A DNA stretch of 8,381 bases. Source: Deltaproteobacteria bacterium (GTDB lineage Bacteria; Desulfobacterota; Desulfobaccia; Desulfobaccales; 0-14-0-80-60-11). Position numbers and translations under genes: made by a program. The DNA lies in NCBI GenBank assembly GCA_019308625.1, contig JAFDHU010000041.1, forward strand, positions 1 through 8,381. Reading direction: 5' to 3'. The stretch's first letter is position 1. Each line of letters begins with the position of its first letter. The notes beneath the pieces are model-generated. The model made no database searches. It was given only the letters and a program-made list of their open reading frames with translations, and was not told the DNA's origin. This document shows, in pieces, positions 1 through 5,972 of the stretch.

Positions 1-198
1 AGGCAAGGACCTGCTTTGCCGCCGGAGGCAGACGGCTCTTTCTGACCTTGCGGGTTACGGTGGGAAGAAATATAATTAAATTAAAAAATCGGGAGCACAC
101 GGCTGCCACGGGTTCAAGCATATTTTACCGAAGCAGGAAAATTGTCGGGATCAGAAAGGGAAAGAATCCGGCCGCTGCCCCAAAGGAGCCATTCAAAC
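1..198 (+). other. Left-edge intergenic region and leader of the unfoldase gene
   Basis: The three plus frames at the left edge close early or show nothing recognisable. One frame stays open from base 2 to a TAA at 77-79 and could be the last 25 codons of an upstream gene, but no motif supports this. A promoter lies at 48-76, which would give the downstream gene an untranslated leader of about 115 bases. I see no strong structure in that leader. Confidence 0.4.
48..76 (+). promoter_or_regulatory. Sigma-70-type promoter for the unfoldase-ahbC unit
   Basis: A perfect -10 box, TATAAT, lies at 71-76. It is preceded by TTGCGG at 48-53 (three of six -35 consensus bases) with an optimal 17-base spacer. 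The segment just after it is AT-rich (about 77-90), unlike the surrounding GC-rich DNA. Transcription would start near 83. The weak -35 box suggests moderate strength or activator help. Confidence 0.55.
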
Positions 199-1881
199 GT
201 GATTTCCCCATATTATATCCCCAAGGCTGACAAAGCTGCCCAAGACCGCACCAAGTCCGGCAAGCTGAGCCGGATTAACTTCTCTTTGAAGCCTGAGGAG
301 CTGGAGGCTTATCTCAACGAGTACGTCATCAAGCAGGAAGAGGCCAAAAGCATTCTGGCCACCAAGGTCTGCACCCATTTCAATCGCATCCGGCATTTTC
401 TGGAAAGGGGCCGGGAGCCTGAGAGCGGGGTAGGGGCCATCAAAAACAATATCATCCTCATCGGCCCCACCGGGGTGGGCAAGACCTACCTGGTCAAACT
501 CATCGCCAAAAAGCTGGGGGTGCCTTTCGTCAAGGGCGACGCCACCAAGTTCAGCGAAACGGGTTATGTGGGCGGCGATGTGGAGGACCTGGTGCGGGAC
601 CTGGTCCACGCCGCGGATGATGACGTTGAGCTGGCCCAGTACGGCATCATTTACCTGGATGAAATTGACAAAATCGCCTCCTCCGGCAGCGTCTGGGGGC
701 CGGATGTATCCAGAACCGGCGTGCAGCGGGCCCTGCTCAAACCCATGGAAGAGACCGAAGTGGACCTGAAGGTGGCCCATGATCCGGTATCCCAGATTCA
801 GGCCATTGAGCATTACCGCCGCACCGGCAAGAAGGAGAAGCGGACCATCAACACCCGGCACATCCTGTTCATCGTCAGCGGGGCGTTCAACGGCCTGGAC
901 AAGATTGTCAAGGAGCGCCTCTCCAAGCAGGAAATCGGCTTCGGCGCCACCATCACCACCAAGCAGGCGGAGAAGGAACTGCTCAAGCAGGTGACCGCCG
1001 AGGACCTCATCAAATACGGCTTTGAATCGGAATTTGTGGGCCGTCTGCCGGTCATCGCCATCCTGGATGAACTCACCGCGGATGACCTGTACGAGATTCT
1101 CATCAACCCCAACAATCCCATCATCAACAGCAAGAAGCGGGATTTTCGGGCCTACGGCATTGACATCAAGTTTGAGGATGAAGCCCTGCGCCTGCTGGCG
1201 GACCGGGCCGCTCAGCTCAAGACCGGGGCCCGGGGGCTGGTGAGCGTCATTGAACGGGTGCTCATCCAGTTTGAGAAGCGCCTGCCGTCCACCGATATCA
1301 AGGAATTCGTGGTCACTCCGGAAGTGGTGGAACATCCCGAGGAGGAGCTGGAGCGCCTCCTGAACCGCCCCGACGACCCGGAGCTGCACGAGCGGTTCCT
1401 GAAAGCCAGCCTGCGGGAACGGGAGCTGCTCCGGGAATCCATCTGGCGGCGGGAGCAGGAGCTTATGACCCTCTATCATCTGCCCCTGACGGAGACCCGG
1501 GTCAACCTCATTGTGGATCAATACCTGCGCTGGGACTGCGACCTGAAAAGCGCCTTTGAGGACATCGGCCAGATGTACCAGCAGGTGCGCCAGTTTGAGG
1601 AAAAGTTCTCCCGGGAGCACGAGCTGGAGATGCGCTTTGACGAGGACGCGGTGGACGAAATCCTGGGGCAGGCGGTGGCCCGGGAGACCTCGGCCATCTC
1701 CATCTGCCAGGATCAGGCCAAGGAGCTGGAATACGCCCTGAAGCTGGTGCGGGACCGCACCTCCAAGGAAAGCTTTCTGCTCAACCGGGAGGCCATCCTG
1801 AACCTGGAGGCCTATCTCAACCAAATTATCCGGGACTACTACCAGACCACCCTGTTCCGGGACAGCGAACAGCGTTCATGA
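199..1881 (+). CDS. ClpX-related AAA+ unfoldase without zinc domain, extended C-terminus
   Basis: A 560-residue AAA+ ATPase of the ClpX/HslU (Clp/Hsp100) clade, expected to use ATP to unfold protein substrates in the cytoplasm. In this numbering it has Walker A GPTGVGKT (89-96), the ClpX pore loop GYVG (122-125), Walker B ending YLDEID with Asp154-Glu155, an arginine-finger segment EFVGRLPV (Arg282) and sensor-2 GARG (Arg345). It keeps an IGF tripeptide (246-248), which in ClpX docks on ClpP. The four-cysteine zinc domain of true ClpX is absent. About 180 charged, helical residues follow the core, where ClpX has about 45. GTG at 199 is preferred because AAAGGAG (182-188) sits 10 bases before it; a TTG at 142 in the same frame has only a weak site. 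The stop overlaps the ahbC start. I read it as a ClpX paralogue, not the housekeeping clpX. Confidence 0.88.
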   Translation: MISPYYIPKADKAAQDRTKSGKLSRINFSLKPEELEAYLNEYVIKQEEAKSILATKVCTHFNRIRHFLERGREPESGVGAIKNNIILIGPTGVGKTYLVKLIAKKLGVPFVKGDATKFSETGYVGGDVEDLVRDLVHAADDDVELAQYGIIYLDEIDKIASSGSVWGPDVSRTGVQRALLKPMEETEVDLKVAHDPVSQIQAIEHYRRTGKKEKRTINTRHILFIVSGAFNGLDKIVKERLSKQEIGFGATITTKQAEKELLKQVTAEDLIKYGFESEFVGRLPVIAILDELTADDLYEILINPNNPIINSKKRDFRAYGIDIKFEDEALRLLADRAAQLKTGARGLVSVIERVLIQFEKRLPSTDIKEFVVTPEVVEHPEEELERLLNRPDDPELHERFLKASLRERELLRESIWRREQELMTLYHLPLTETRVNLIVDQYLRWDCDLKSAFEDIGQMYQQVRQFEEKFSREHELEMRFDEDAVDEILGQAVARETSAISICQDQAKELEYALKLVRDRTSKESFLLNREAILNLEAYLNQIIRDYYQTTLFRDSEQRS

Positions 1882-3065
1882 TCGGGGTTTCCAAGCTGTA
1901 CTGCGGCGCGGTGGAGCCGGGCGACGTCCTGCGCTATCGCCGCCGCTCCCAGGATTTGCCCTCACACCTTTTGCAGTTTGCTGCCGATAAAAAGCCGGTG
2001 GTGGTGTGGAATGTCACCAGGCGCTGCAACCTGAGATGTCGGCACTGCTACGCCCAGGCCACTGCCGGGGCGGCGCCGGATGAACTGACCCAAGCCGAAG
2101 GTTTGGCCCTGCTGGACGACCTCCGGGACTTCGGGGTGCCGGTGGTCCTGTTCTCCGGCGGCGAGCCCCTCCTGCGGGACGACCTCTTCGCCCTGGTGGA
2201 GCATACCGTGCGGTCCGGCATGCGGGCGGTGATATCCACCAACGGCACCCTCATCACCCGGGAGGTGGCCCGGGACCTGCAGAAGCTGGGGCTCTCCTAC
2301 GTGGGCATCAGCCTGGACGGCACGGAGACCACCCATGACCAGTTCCGGGGCCAGCCCGGGGCCTTCGCCGCGGCCCTGGCCGGGGTGCGGCACTGCCAGG
2401 AGGCCGGCCTGAAAGTGGGCCTGCGCTTTACCATCAGTCGCTTCAATTACCGGGAGGTGCCGGCCATTTTTGACTTGGTGGAGGAGTATGACATCCCCCG
2501 CATCTGCTTCTATCACCTGGTGTACACCGGTCGGGGCAGCAAACTTCTGGATGAGGCCCTGAGCCACGCCGAGACCCGGGAGCTGGTGGACCTCATCTGC
2601 GCCCGCACCCGCCGCCTCTTTGACCGGGGCCGGCCGGTGGAAGTCCTCACCGTGGACAATCACGCCGACGGCCCTTATATCTACCTGAAGCTCCTCAAGG
2701 AGAACCCGGAGCGGGCCCGGGAGGTGCTGGAGCTATTGGAGATGAACGAAGGCAACAACTCCGGCCGGGGCATCGGTTGCGTCAGTTGGGACGGCGAAGT
2801 CCACGCCGACCAGTTCTGGCGCCACTTTTCCTTCGGCAACATCCGGGAGCGGCCCTTCAGCCAGATCTGGACCGACCTCTCCCACCCCCTTATGGCCAAG
2901 CTCAAGGACAAAAAGCACTATGTCCAGGGCCGCTGCGCCGCCTGCCGGTGGCTGTCCATGTGCGCCGGCAACTTCCGGGTGCGGGCCGAAGCCCTCACCG
3001 GCGACCTTTGGGCTCCCGACCCGGCCTGCTACCTGACGGACGAGGAAATCGGCCTGAAGTCCTAA
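1878..3065 (+). CDS. ahbC: 12,18-didecarboxysiroheme deacetylase (AhbC), radical SAM/SPASM
   Basis: A 395-residue radical SAM enzyme. In the family's known role, AhbC removes acetate side chains of 12,18-didecarboxysiroheme to give Fe-coproporphyrin III in the siroheme-dependent heme pathway of sulfate reducers and methanogens. The SAM cluster motif CxxxCxxC is at Cys50, Cys54 and Cys57, and the GGEP motif is at 94-97. C-terminal cysteines 301, 353, 356, 362 and 384 fit a SPASM-type auxiliary cluster. The N-terminal ISKLYCG segment and the LPSHLLQF and KKPVVVWN stretches are, as I recall them, typical of AhbC and the related NirJ group rather than AhbD. Its ATG overlaps the upstream stop (ATGA) and no good ribosome binding site precedes it, so translation is probably coupled. 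Other ahb genes are not in view. NirJ is the main alternative; no denitrification gene is nearby. Confidence 0.85.
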   Translation: MIGVSKLYCGAVEPGDVLRYRRRSQDLPSHLLQFAADKKPVVVWNVTRRCNLRCRHCYAQATAGAAPDELTQAEGLALLDDLRDFGVPVVLFSGGEPLLRDDLFALVEHTVRSGMRAVISTNGTLITREVARDLQKLGLSYVGISLDGTETTHDQFRGQPGAFAAALAGVRHCQEAGLKVGLRFTISRFNYREVPAIFDLVEEYDIPRICFYHLVYTGRGSKLLDEALSHAETRELVDLICARTRRLFDRGRPVEVLTVDNHADGPYIYLKLLKENPERAREVLELLEMNEGNNSGRGIGCVSWDGEVHADQFWRHFSFGNIRERPFSQIWTDLSHPLMAKLKDKKHYVQGRCAACRWLSMCAGNFRVRAEALTGDLWAPDPACYLTDEEIGLKS

Positions 3066-3117
3066 GCAGAGTGAGGGACGGCTGGAAGGGCCTGACCTGC
3101 CTGCCTGTTTCTCTCAC

Positions 3118-3146
3118 AAAAAAGGGCGCCTCAGGCGCCCTTTTTT
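3118..3146. terminator. Bidirectional intrinsic terminator between convergent genes
   Basis: A perfect inverted repeat: six A, then GGGCGCC (3124-3130), loop TCA, GGCGCCC (3134-3140), then six T. Because the A tract becomes a T tract on the other strand, the hairpin can terminate both the ahbC transcript (53 bases after its stop) and the cold-shock transcript (about 28 bases after its stop). Confidence 0.92.
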
Positions 3147-3174
3147 AGTTTTTCCTGCAGCCGTTAAGCCCGGT

Positions 3175-3381
3175 TTAATCGACCCGGGTGACGTTGACGG
3201 CTTGCAGACCTTTGGGTCCTTCGTTCACCTCAAATTCCACTTCGTCATTCTCTTTGAGTGACCGAAATCCCTGTCCGGTGATGTTGGTGTAATGCACGAA
3301 CAGGTCCGGGCCTTCCTCCCGCTGGATGAAGCCATAACCTTTGGCATCGTTGAACCACTTAACTTTGCCGGTGTAACGCAT
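3175..3381 (-). CDS. Cold-shock domain protein (CspA family)
   Basis: A complete 68-residue single cold-shock domain, the usual length for bacterial Csp proteins. It shows RNP1-type KGYGFI (residues 14-19), RNP2-type LFVHYT (26-31), the opening GKVKWFNDAKGYGF and the closing AVNVTRV. These proteins bind single-stranded RNA and DNA and act as RNA chaperones; some E. coli members act as transcription antiterminators. The start is set by AGGAGGT (3385-3391) just before the ATG; a longer frame reaching 3513 through the leader is not supported. It has its own promoter and a leader of about 155 nt containing a terminator-like hairpin. The sequence does not show whether it is cold-induced or constitutive, so no paralogue letter is given. 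Confidence 0.96.
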   Translation of the reverse strand: MRYTGKVKWFNDAKGYGFIQREEGPDLFVHYTNITGQGFRSLKENDEVEFEVNEGPKGLQAVNVTRVD

Positions 3382-3446
3382 ACTACCTCCTGCTGTTGGT
3401 TTGGACGTTGTTTCCTTTGTCCGGCTTGCCGCGGGGGTACAGGCCC

Positions 3447-3475
3447 AAAAAAAAGGGTTTGGCGGAAGCCAAACC
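3447..3475 (-). terminator. Intrinsic terminator/attenuator in the cold-shock leader
   Basis: Read on the minus strand: GGTTTGGC (3475-3468), loop TTCC, GCCAAACC (3463-3456), one C, then eight T (3454-3447). This is a textbook intrinsic terminator with an 8-bp perfect stem. It lies downstream of the csp promoter at 3544-3572 and 66 bases upstream of the csp start codon. It could be an attenuator, the end of a short RNA of about 90 nt, or a terminator for the deacetylase gene that ends at 3586. Confidence 0.75.
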
Positions 3476-3543
3476 ACAAAGTCTTTTCCAGCCCTGCGAA
3501 CTTCCCCAATCAATGCTCTTCAATCCGAACAAACGAATGGTTT

Positions 3544-3572
3544 TTTATAGCACAGCTTTTAATCCTTGTCAA
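3544..3572 (-). promoter_or_regulatory. Strong sigma-70 promoter for the cold-shock gene
   Basis: On the minus strand there is a consensus -35 TTGACA (3572-3567), a 17-base spacer and a -10 TATAAA (3549-3544). Initiation near 3537 gives a leader of about 155 nt before the csp ATG, close to the length known for E. coli cspA. The promoter begins 13 bases after the deacetylase stop codon. Confidence 0.8.
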
Positions 3573-3585
3573 GGAATTTCCCGCT

Positions 3586-4539
3586 TCAGGCCGCCATAAG
3601 CAGGCGCAGGTGGTCTTCCACGCAGTCGGCCAGGGTGGTCAGGTTGTACCCACCCTCCAGCACCCCCACCAGACGGCCGTCGGCGCTTTCCCGGGCCAGC
3701 TCCAGGAGCAGACTGCCCATGGTCCGGTAGGCCTCTCGGGAGAGGTTCTGATGGGCCAGGGGGTCGTCCTGGTGGGCGTCAAACCCGGCGGAGAGCAACA
3801 CGAATTCCGGGGCGAACTGTCTGAGGGCAGGCAGGCCCTCCTTTTCCAGGGCCTGCAAATATTCCTGGTCCCCGCTGCCCCGGGGCAGGGGAAGATTCAA
3901 GGTGGTGCCTCGACCGGCCCCCCTACCCTGCTCCTGTCGGAAGCCGGTGCCGGGGTAGCAGGTATGAGGATCCTCATGCAGGGACAAATAGAATACCCGG
4001 GGATCCTCCTCAAAGAAGTGCTGGGTGCCGTTGCCGTGGTGCACGTCCCAGTCTACGATGGCCACCCGGGAGAGGCGGAAGTTTTCCAGCAGATACACCG
4101 TGGCGATGGCCACATTATTGAAGAAACAGAATCCCAGGGCCCGGTTGCGCTCGGCATGGTGCCCCGGCGGCCGCACCGCGCAGAAGGCGTTTTTTACCAG
4201 GCCCTGCATGACTGCCTCCACCCCGGCCATAACTCCGCCGGCGGCTAAAAGGGCGATGTCGTAGGATTCCGAGCAAATGCCGCAGTCCGGCACCATAAAG
4301 ATGCTCATGCCCTTCCGGCAGGCTTCCTGGAAGCGTTTAATGTATGCCGGTTCATGGACGCGCTCCACCCAGGGCAGAGGGGCCTCATAAGGAGTTACGC
4401 GCACCAGCTCATCCATCAGGCCGGTTTCCCGCAGACGGTTGACGATGGCCTCCAGGCGGGCGGGGCGCTCCGGATGAAACTCTCCAGGTCGGTGTCGCAG
4501 ATAGCGCTCATCATATACGAAACCAGTTCCAAGTCCCAT
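3586..4539 (-). CDS. Class II histone-deacetylase-like amidohydrolase
   Basis: A 317-residue zinc hydrolase of the arginase/deacetylase fold, in the group that holds bacterial AcuC-like enzymes, acetylpolyamine amidohydrolases and eukaryotic class II HDACs. The His pair of RPPGHH is at 127-128. The zinc ligands are Asp165 and His167 in VDWDVHHGNGTQ and Asp254 in LSAGFDAHQDDP. The catalytic-loop tyrosine is Tyr298 in EGGYN. All active-site residues are present. No signal peptide is visible, so it is probably cytoplasmic. Substrate cannot be told from sequence: acetyl-lysine protein, acetylpolyamine or another acyl amide. The ATG at 4539 is preferred over an in-frame ATG at 4554 because AAGGAG lies between them at the right distance, which gives 317 rather than 322 residues. 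No acs or acu gene is adjacent. Confidence 0.93.
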   Translation of the reverse strand: MGLGTGFVYDERYLRHRPGEFHPERPARLEAIVNRLRETGLMDELVRVTPYEAPLPWVERVHEPAYIKRFQEACRKGMSIFMVPDCGICSESYDIALLAAGGVMAGVEAVMQGLVKNAFCAVRPPGHHAERNRALGFCFFNNVAIATVYLLENFRLSRVAIVDWDVHHGNGTQHFFEEDPRVFYLSLHEDPHTCYPGTGFRQEQGRGAGRGTTLNLPLPRGSGDQEYLQALEKEGLPALRQFAPEFVLLSAGFDAHQDDPLAHQNLSREAYRTMGSLLLELARESADGRLVGVLEGGYNLTTLADCVEDHLRLLMAA

Positions 4540-4581
4540 ACCACTCTCCTTCATCCGCCGCCCGCCTGGACGGCGATGCCT

Positions 4582-4610
4582 AACCTACTCCATTTTTGGG
4601 AAGTTGTAAA
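4582..4610 (-). promoter_or_regulatory. Possible promoter of the deacetylase gene
   Basis: On the minus strand TTTACA (4610-4605, five of six consensus) is followed after 17 bases by TAGGTT (4587-4582, three of six). It would give a leader of about 36 bases before the ATG at 4539. The weak -10 box keeps confidence low. The surrounding gap (4540-4751) shows nothing else clear. Confidence 0.33.
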
Positions 4611-4722
4611 GGAGATATTAGGCCTGGGCGCGGAAAAGATTTGGGGCAGCTCCCCGGTGCCGGAGGCGACCAGCGGATTGAGCCGGCCTGCCCACCGGGC
4701 CCAACCCGCCTGCCTGAAACAA

Positions 4723-4739
4723 ATTGTCCGGGAGACAAT
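4723..4739 (-). terminator. Weak hairpin after the superoxide dismutase gene
   Basis: Inverted repeat ATTGTC / GACAAT with a 5-base loop, 12 bases past the dismutase stop. On the minus strand it is followed by TTGTTT-like sequence rather than a clean T tract. It may be a weak terminator or a 3'-end stabilising hairpin. Confidence 0.3.
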
Positions 4740-4751
4740 ACGCTTCTGCTG

Positions 4752-5339
4752 CTACTTGACCACGAAGCGCTGTTCCACTGCCTCCCATTTGACGTTCTTG
4801 AAGAAGGCCGCCACGTAGTCCATCTTTTTCAGACCATAGTCCAGCATATAAGCGTGCTCAAACACATCCAGGACTAATATGGGGTTCAGACCCGCCGGAT
4901 GGCCCACGTCGTGCTCATTGATCCATTGATGGAAAATAAGGCCTTGGGCGATGTCCTGATAAGTCACCACCCAACCGATGCCCCGCATGGCCGCGGTGGC
5001 CTGAAAGTCCTTGGCGCAGGCATCAAAGGAGCCGAACTGGGCCTCAATGGCCTTCAGCACCTTGGGGGCCTTGGTGGGGTCGCCGTCGCCCCCCAGGTTT
5101 TCAAAGTAAAGCTCGTGCAGCCGCATGCCGTTCCATTCCCAGCCCAGGCGGCGCTTCAGCTCGGCATACTCGTACTCCCCCTGCTTCCCTTCCTTGAGCA
5201 TGTTTTCCAGGGTCTCCATCACTTTGTTGGTGTTGGACACATAGCCCTGGTACAGGGTGAAATGGTTCTTGAGCAAAGTGTCGCTGAAGCCTGCCATTCC
5301 CAGAAGATGGGAATAATCCAGCACCTGATATTTCTTCAT
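4752..5339 (-). CDS. Superoxide dismutase, iron/manganese family, divergent
   Basis: A 195-residue protein of the Fe/Mn superoxide dismutase family, which converts superoxide to oxygen and hydrogen peroxide; length is normal. The C-terminal metal signature DVFEHAY (158-164) supplies Asp158 and His162, His75 in RLHELYF fits the second His ligand, and NHFTLYQGYV (25-34) supplies the first His region. It departs from E. coli enzymes. The residue four before His75 is Gly71, where FeSOD has Gln and MnSOD Gly. The segment aligning with MnSOD Gln146 reads NEHD, possibly a His. The first His sits one place late relative to the conserved YV. Metal choice is therefore unclear and no sodA/sodB letter is given. 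No signal peptide is seen, so it is cytoplasmic. The ATG is backed by AAGGAG (5345-5350). It lies 100 bases after the PC4-like gene, possibly in one transcript. Confidence 0.93.
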   Translation of the reverse strand: MKKYQVLDYSHLLGMAGFSDTLLKNHFTLYQGYVSNTNKVMETLENMLKEGKQGEYEYAELKRRLGWEWNGMRLHELYFENLGGDGDPTKAPKVLKAIEAQFGSFDACAKDFQATAAMRGIGWVVTYQDIAQGLIFHQWINEHDVGHPAGLNPILVLDVFEHAYMLDYGLKKMDYVAAFFKNVKWEAVEQRFVVK

Positions 5340-5439
5340 TGCCACTCCTTTCCGGCCCATCAGCCCTAACGGGTTTTCTCCTAAGTTAGTCCCGTTTTCC
5401 CCGGAATCAAGGCGGGAAGCGGATAATTTTCCGGGCTGG

Positions 5440-5700
5440 TTACTCGGCGGGCTCCAGGTCTTCCGGATCCAGGAGCTTCTGGTCCAGCAGGGCCTTCTCC
5501 ACCTGAGCCAGGGCCTGCTTGAATTCAGGATAAAGTCCCACGGCCAGGGACACTCCTTTGCGGGTGGGGACCCACTCATCCTCTGCGTCCCCGGGGACAA
5601 ACACCCGGATGTCAATAAGGCGATGGCCGCGAAACTCCGACAGGGAAAAAAACAAGGTTTCTCTGGCGTTTTTGGTGACTTTGGCGATGACCTCTGACAT
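5440..5700 (-). CDS. PC4/p15-type single-stranded nucleic-acid binding protein
   Basis: An 86-residue protein matching the PC4/Sub1 (transcriptional coactivator p15) domain. Key blocks are the beta strands around LFFSLSEFRGHRLIDIRVF (16-34) and the VPTRKGVSLAV turn (44-54), followed by an amphipathic helix (58-72) and a short acidic tail. The family binds single-stranded or melted DNA as dimers; bacterial members are poorly characterised. The ATG is supported by GGAGGG (5704-5709). Just upstream the leader carries GGCGCC twice in a row (5711-5716 and 5719-5724), which could fold next to the ribosome binding site. It is divergent from cysS across a hairpin-rich region and precedes the dismutase gene on the same strand. 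A possible -35 TTGACA at 5771-5766 has no good -10 partner, so its promoter is uncertain. Confidence 0.85.
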   Translation of the reverse strand: MSEVIAKVTKNARETLFFSLSEFRGHRLIDIRVFVPGDAEDEWVPTRKGVSLAVGLYPEFKQALAQVEKALLDQKLLDPEDLEPAE

Positions 5701-5790
5701 TATCCCTCCAGGCGCCGGGGCGCCGCGTGCAGTTCGCCCATTGACTTCGCCCATCCGGCCCGGTTTGTCAAGCCCTCCTGGCGTGATAAT

Positions 5791-5834
5791 TTGGGGGGGA
5801 GGGCCAGGGAGCACGGCTCCCTGCCCTCCCCCAA
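5791..5834. repeat. Imperfect G/C-rich hairpin 1
   Basis: The left arm GGGGGAGGGCCAGGGAGC (5795-5812) pairs with GCTCCCTGCCCTCCCCC (5816-5832) around loop ACG, giving 17 paired bases with one bulged C; flanking TT and AA extend the symmetry. No T tract follows on either strand, so it is not an intrinsic terminator. The left arm holds four G runs of three or more. Confidence 0.85.
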
Positions 5835-5877
5835 GCCCCCACCCAACCCTTTACGGGTTTGGGGGAGGGGGTAAGGG
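5819..5877. other. G-quadruplex motifs on both strands
   Basis: On the plus strand, 5855-5877 has four G runs (3, 5, 5 and 3 bases) separated by TTT, A and TAA, meeting the usual quadruplex pattern. On the minus strand, the six C runs at 5819-5849 read as six G runs of three to five bases with loops of one to three bases. The C-rich and G-rich blocks can also pair with each other, so several alternative folds are possible. Confidence 0.7.
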
Positions 5878-5904
5878 CCACCGGCCCTTACCCCCTCCCC
5901 CAAA
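5858..5904. repeat. Perfect 22-bp G/C-rich palindromic hairpin 2
   Basis: The left arm at 5858-5879 and the right arm at 5883-5904 are exact reverse complements around a 3-base loop (ACC). The arm combines TTTGGGGGAGGGGG with TAAGGGCC. No T tract flanks it on either strand. It resembles dispersed REP-like palindromes, but whether it recurs in the genome cannot be told from one copy. It ends 68 bases before the cysS start codon. Confidence 0.9.
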
Positions 5905-5909
5905 GAGTA

Positions 5910-5937
5910 TTTCCAAATGCCCCCAATTTATGATAAT
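5910..5937 (+). promoter_or_regulatory. Possible cysS promoter
   Basis: TTTCCA (5910-5915, four of six) and GATAAT (5932-5937, five of six) lie 16 bases apart in the only AT-rich stretch between hairpin 2 and cysS. Initiation near 5944 would give a short leader of about 30 bases and leave the hairpins outside the mRNA. A start farther upstream would place them inside it. Confidence 0.4.
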
Positions 5938-5972
5938 CAAACCATCGGCGGCGTCACCGCCGGAGGAAGGAC

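Noticed and set aside
48..230. Short plus-strand frame of 60 codons at the left end
   Set aside because: It overlaps the promoter and the start of the unfoldase gene and has no ribosome binding site or motif.
193..1824. Minus-strand open frame of 543 codons opposite the unfoldase gene
   Set aside because: It is the antisense shadow of a clear AAA+ gene in GC-rich DNA; its translation has no recognisable motif.
1962..2663. Minus-strand frame of 233 codons opposite ahbC
   Set aside because: Antisense shadow of a gene with intact catalytic motifs; low-complexity His/Gly/Pro-rich translation.
3398..3411. Resemblance of the csp leader to the E. coli cspA cold box
   Set aside because: About 10 of 14 bases match from memory, but the site is near the ribosome binding site rather than at the 5' end, so chance is likely.
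3382..3513. In-frame 44-codon upstream extension of the cold-shock gene starting at a TTG
   Set aside because: The normal 68-residue domain begins at the ATG with a strong ribosome binding site. The TTG has none at a useful distance, and the extension translates the terminator stem and T tract.
3292..4248. Plus-strand frame of 318 codons opposite the csp leader and deacetylase
   Set aside because: It runs through the csp start, promoter and leader hairpin and is antisense to conserved deacetylase motifs.
5765..5790. Possible plus-strand promoter TTGTCA / GATAAT upstream of the hairpins
   Set aside because: The spacer is only 14 bases, too short for a normal sigma-70 promoter.
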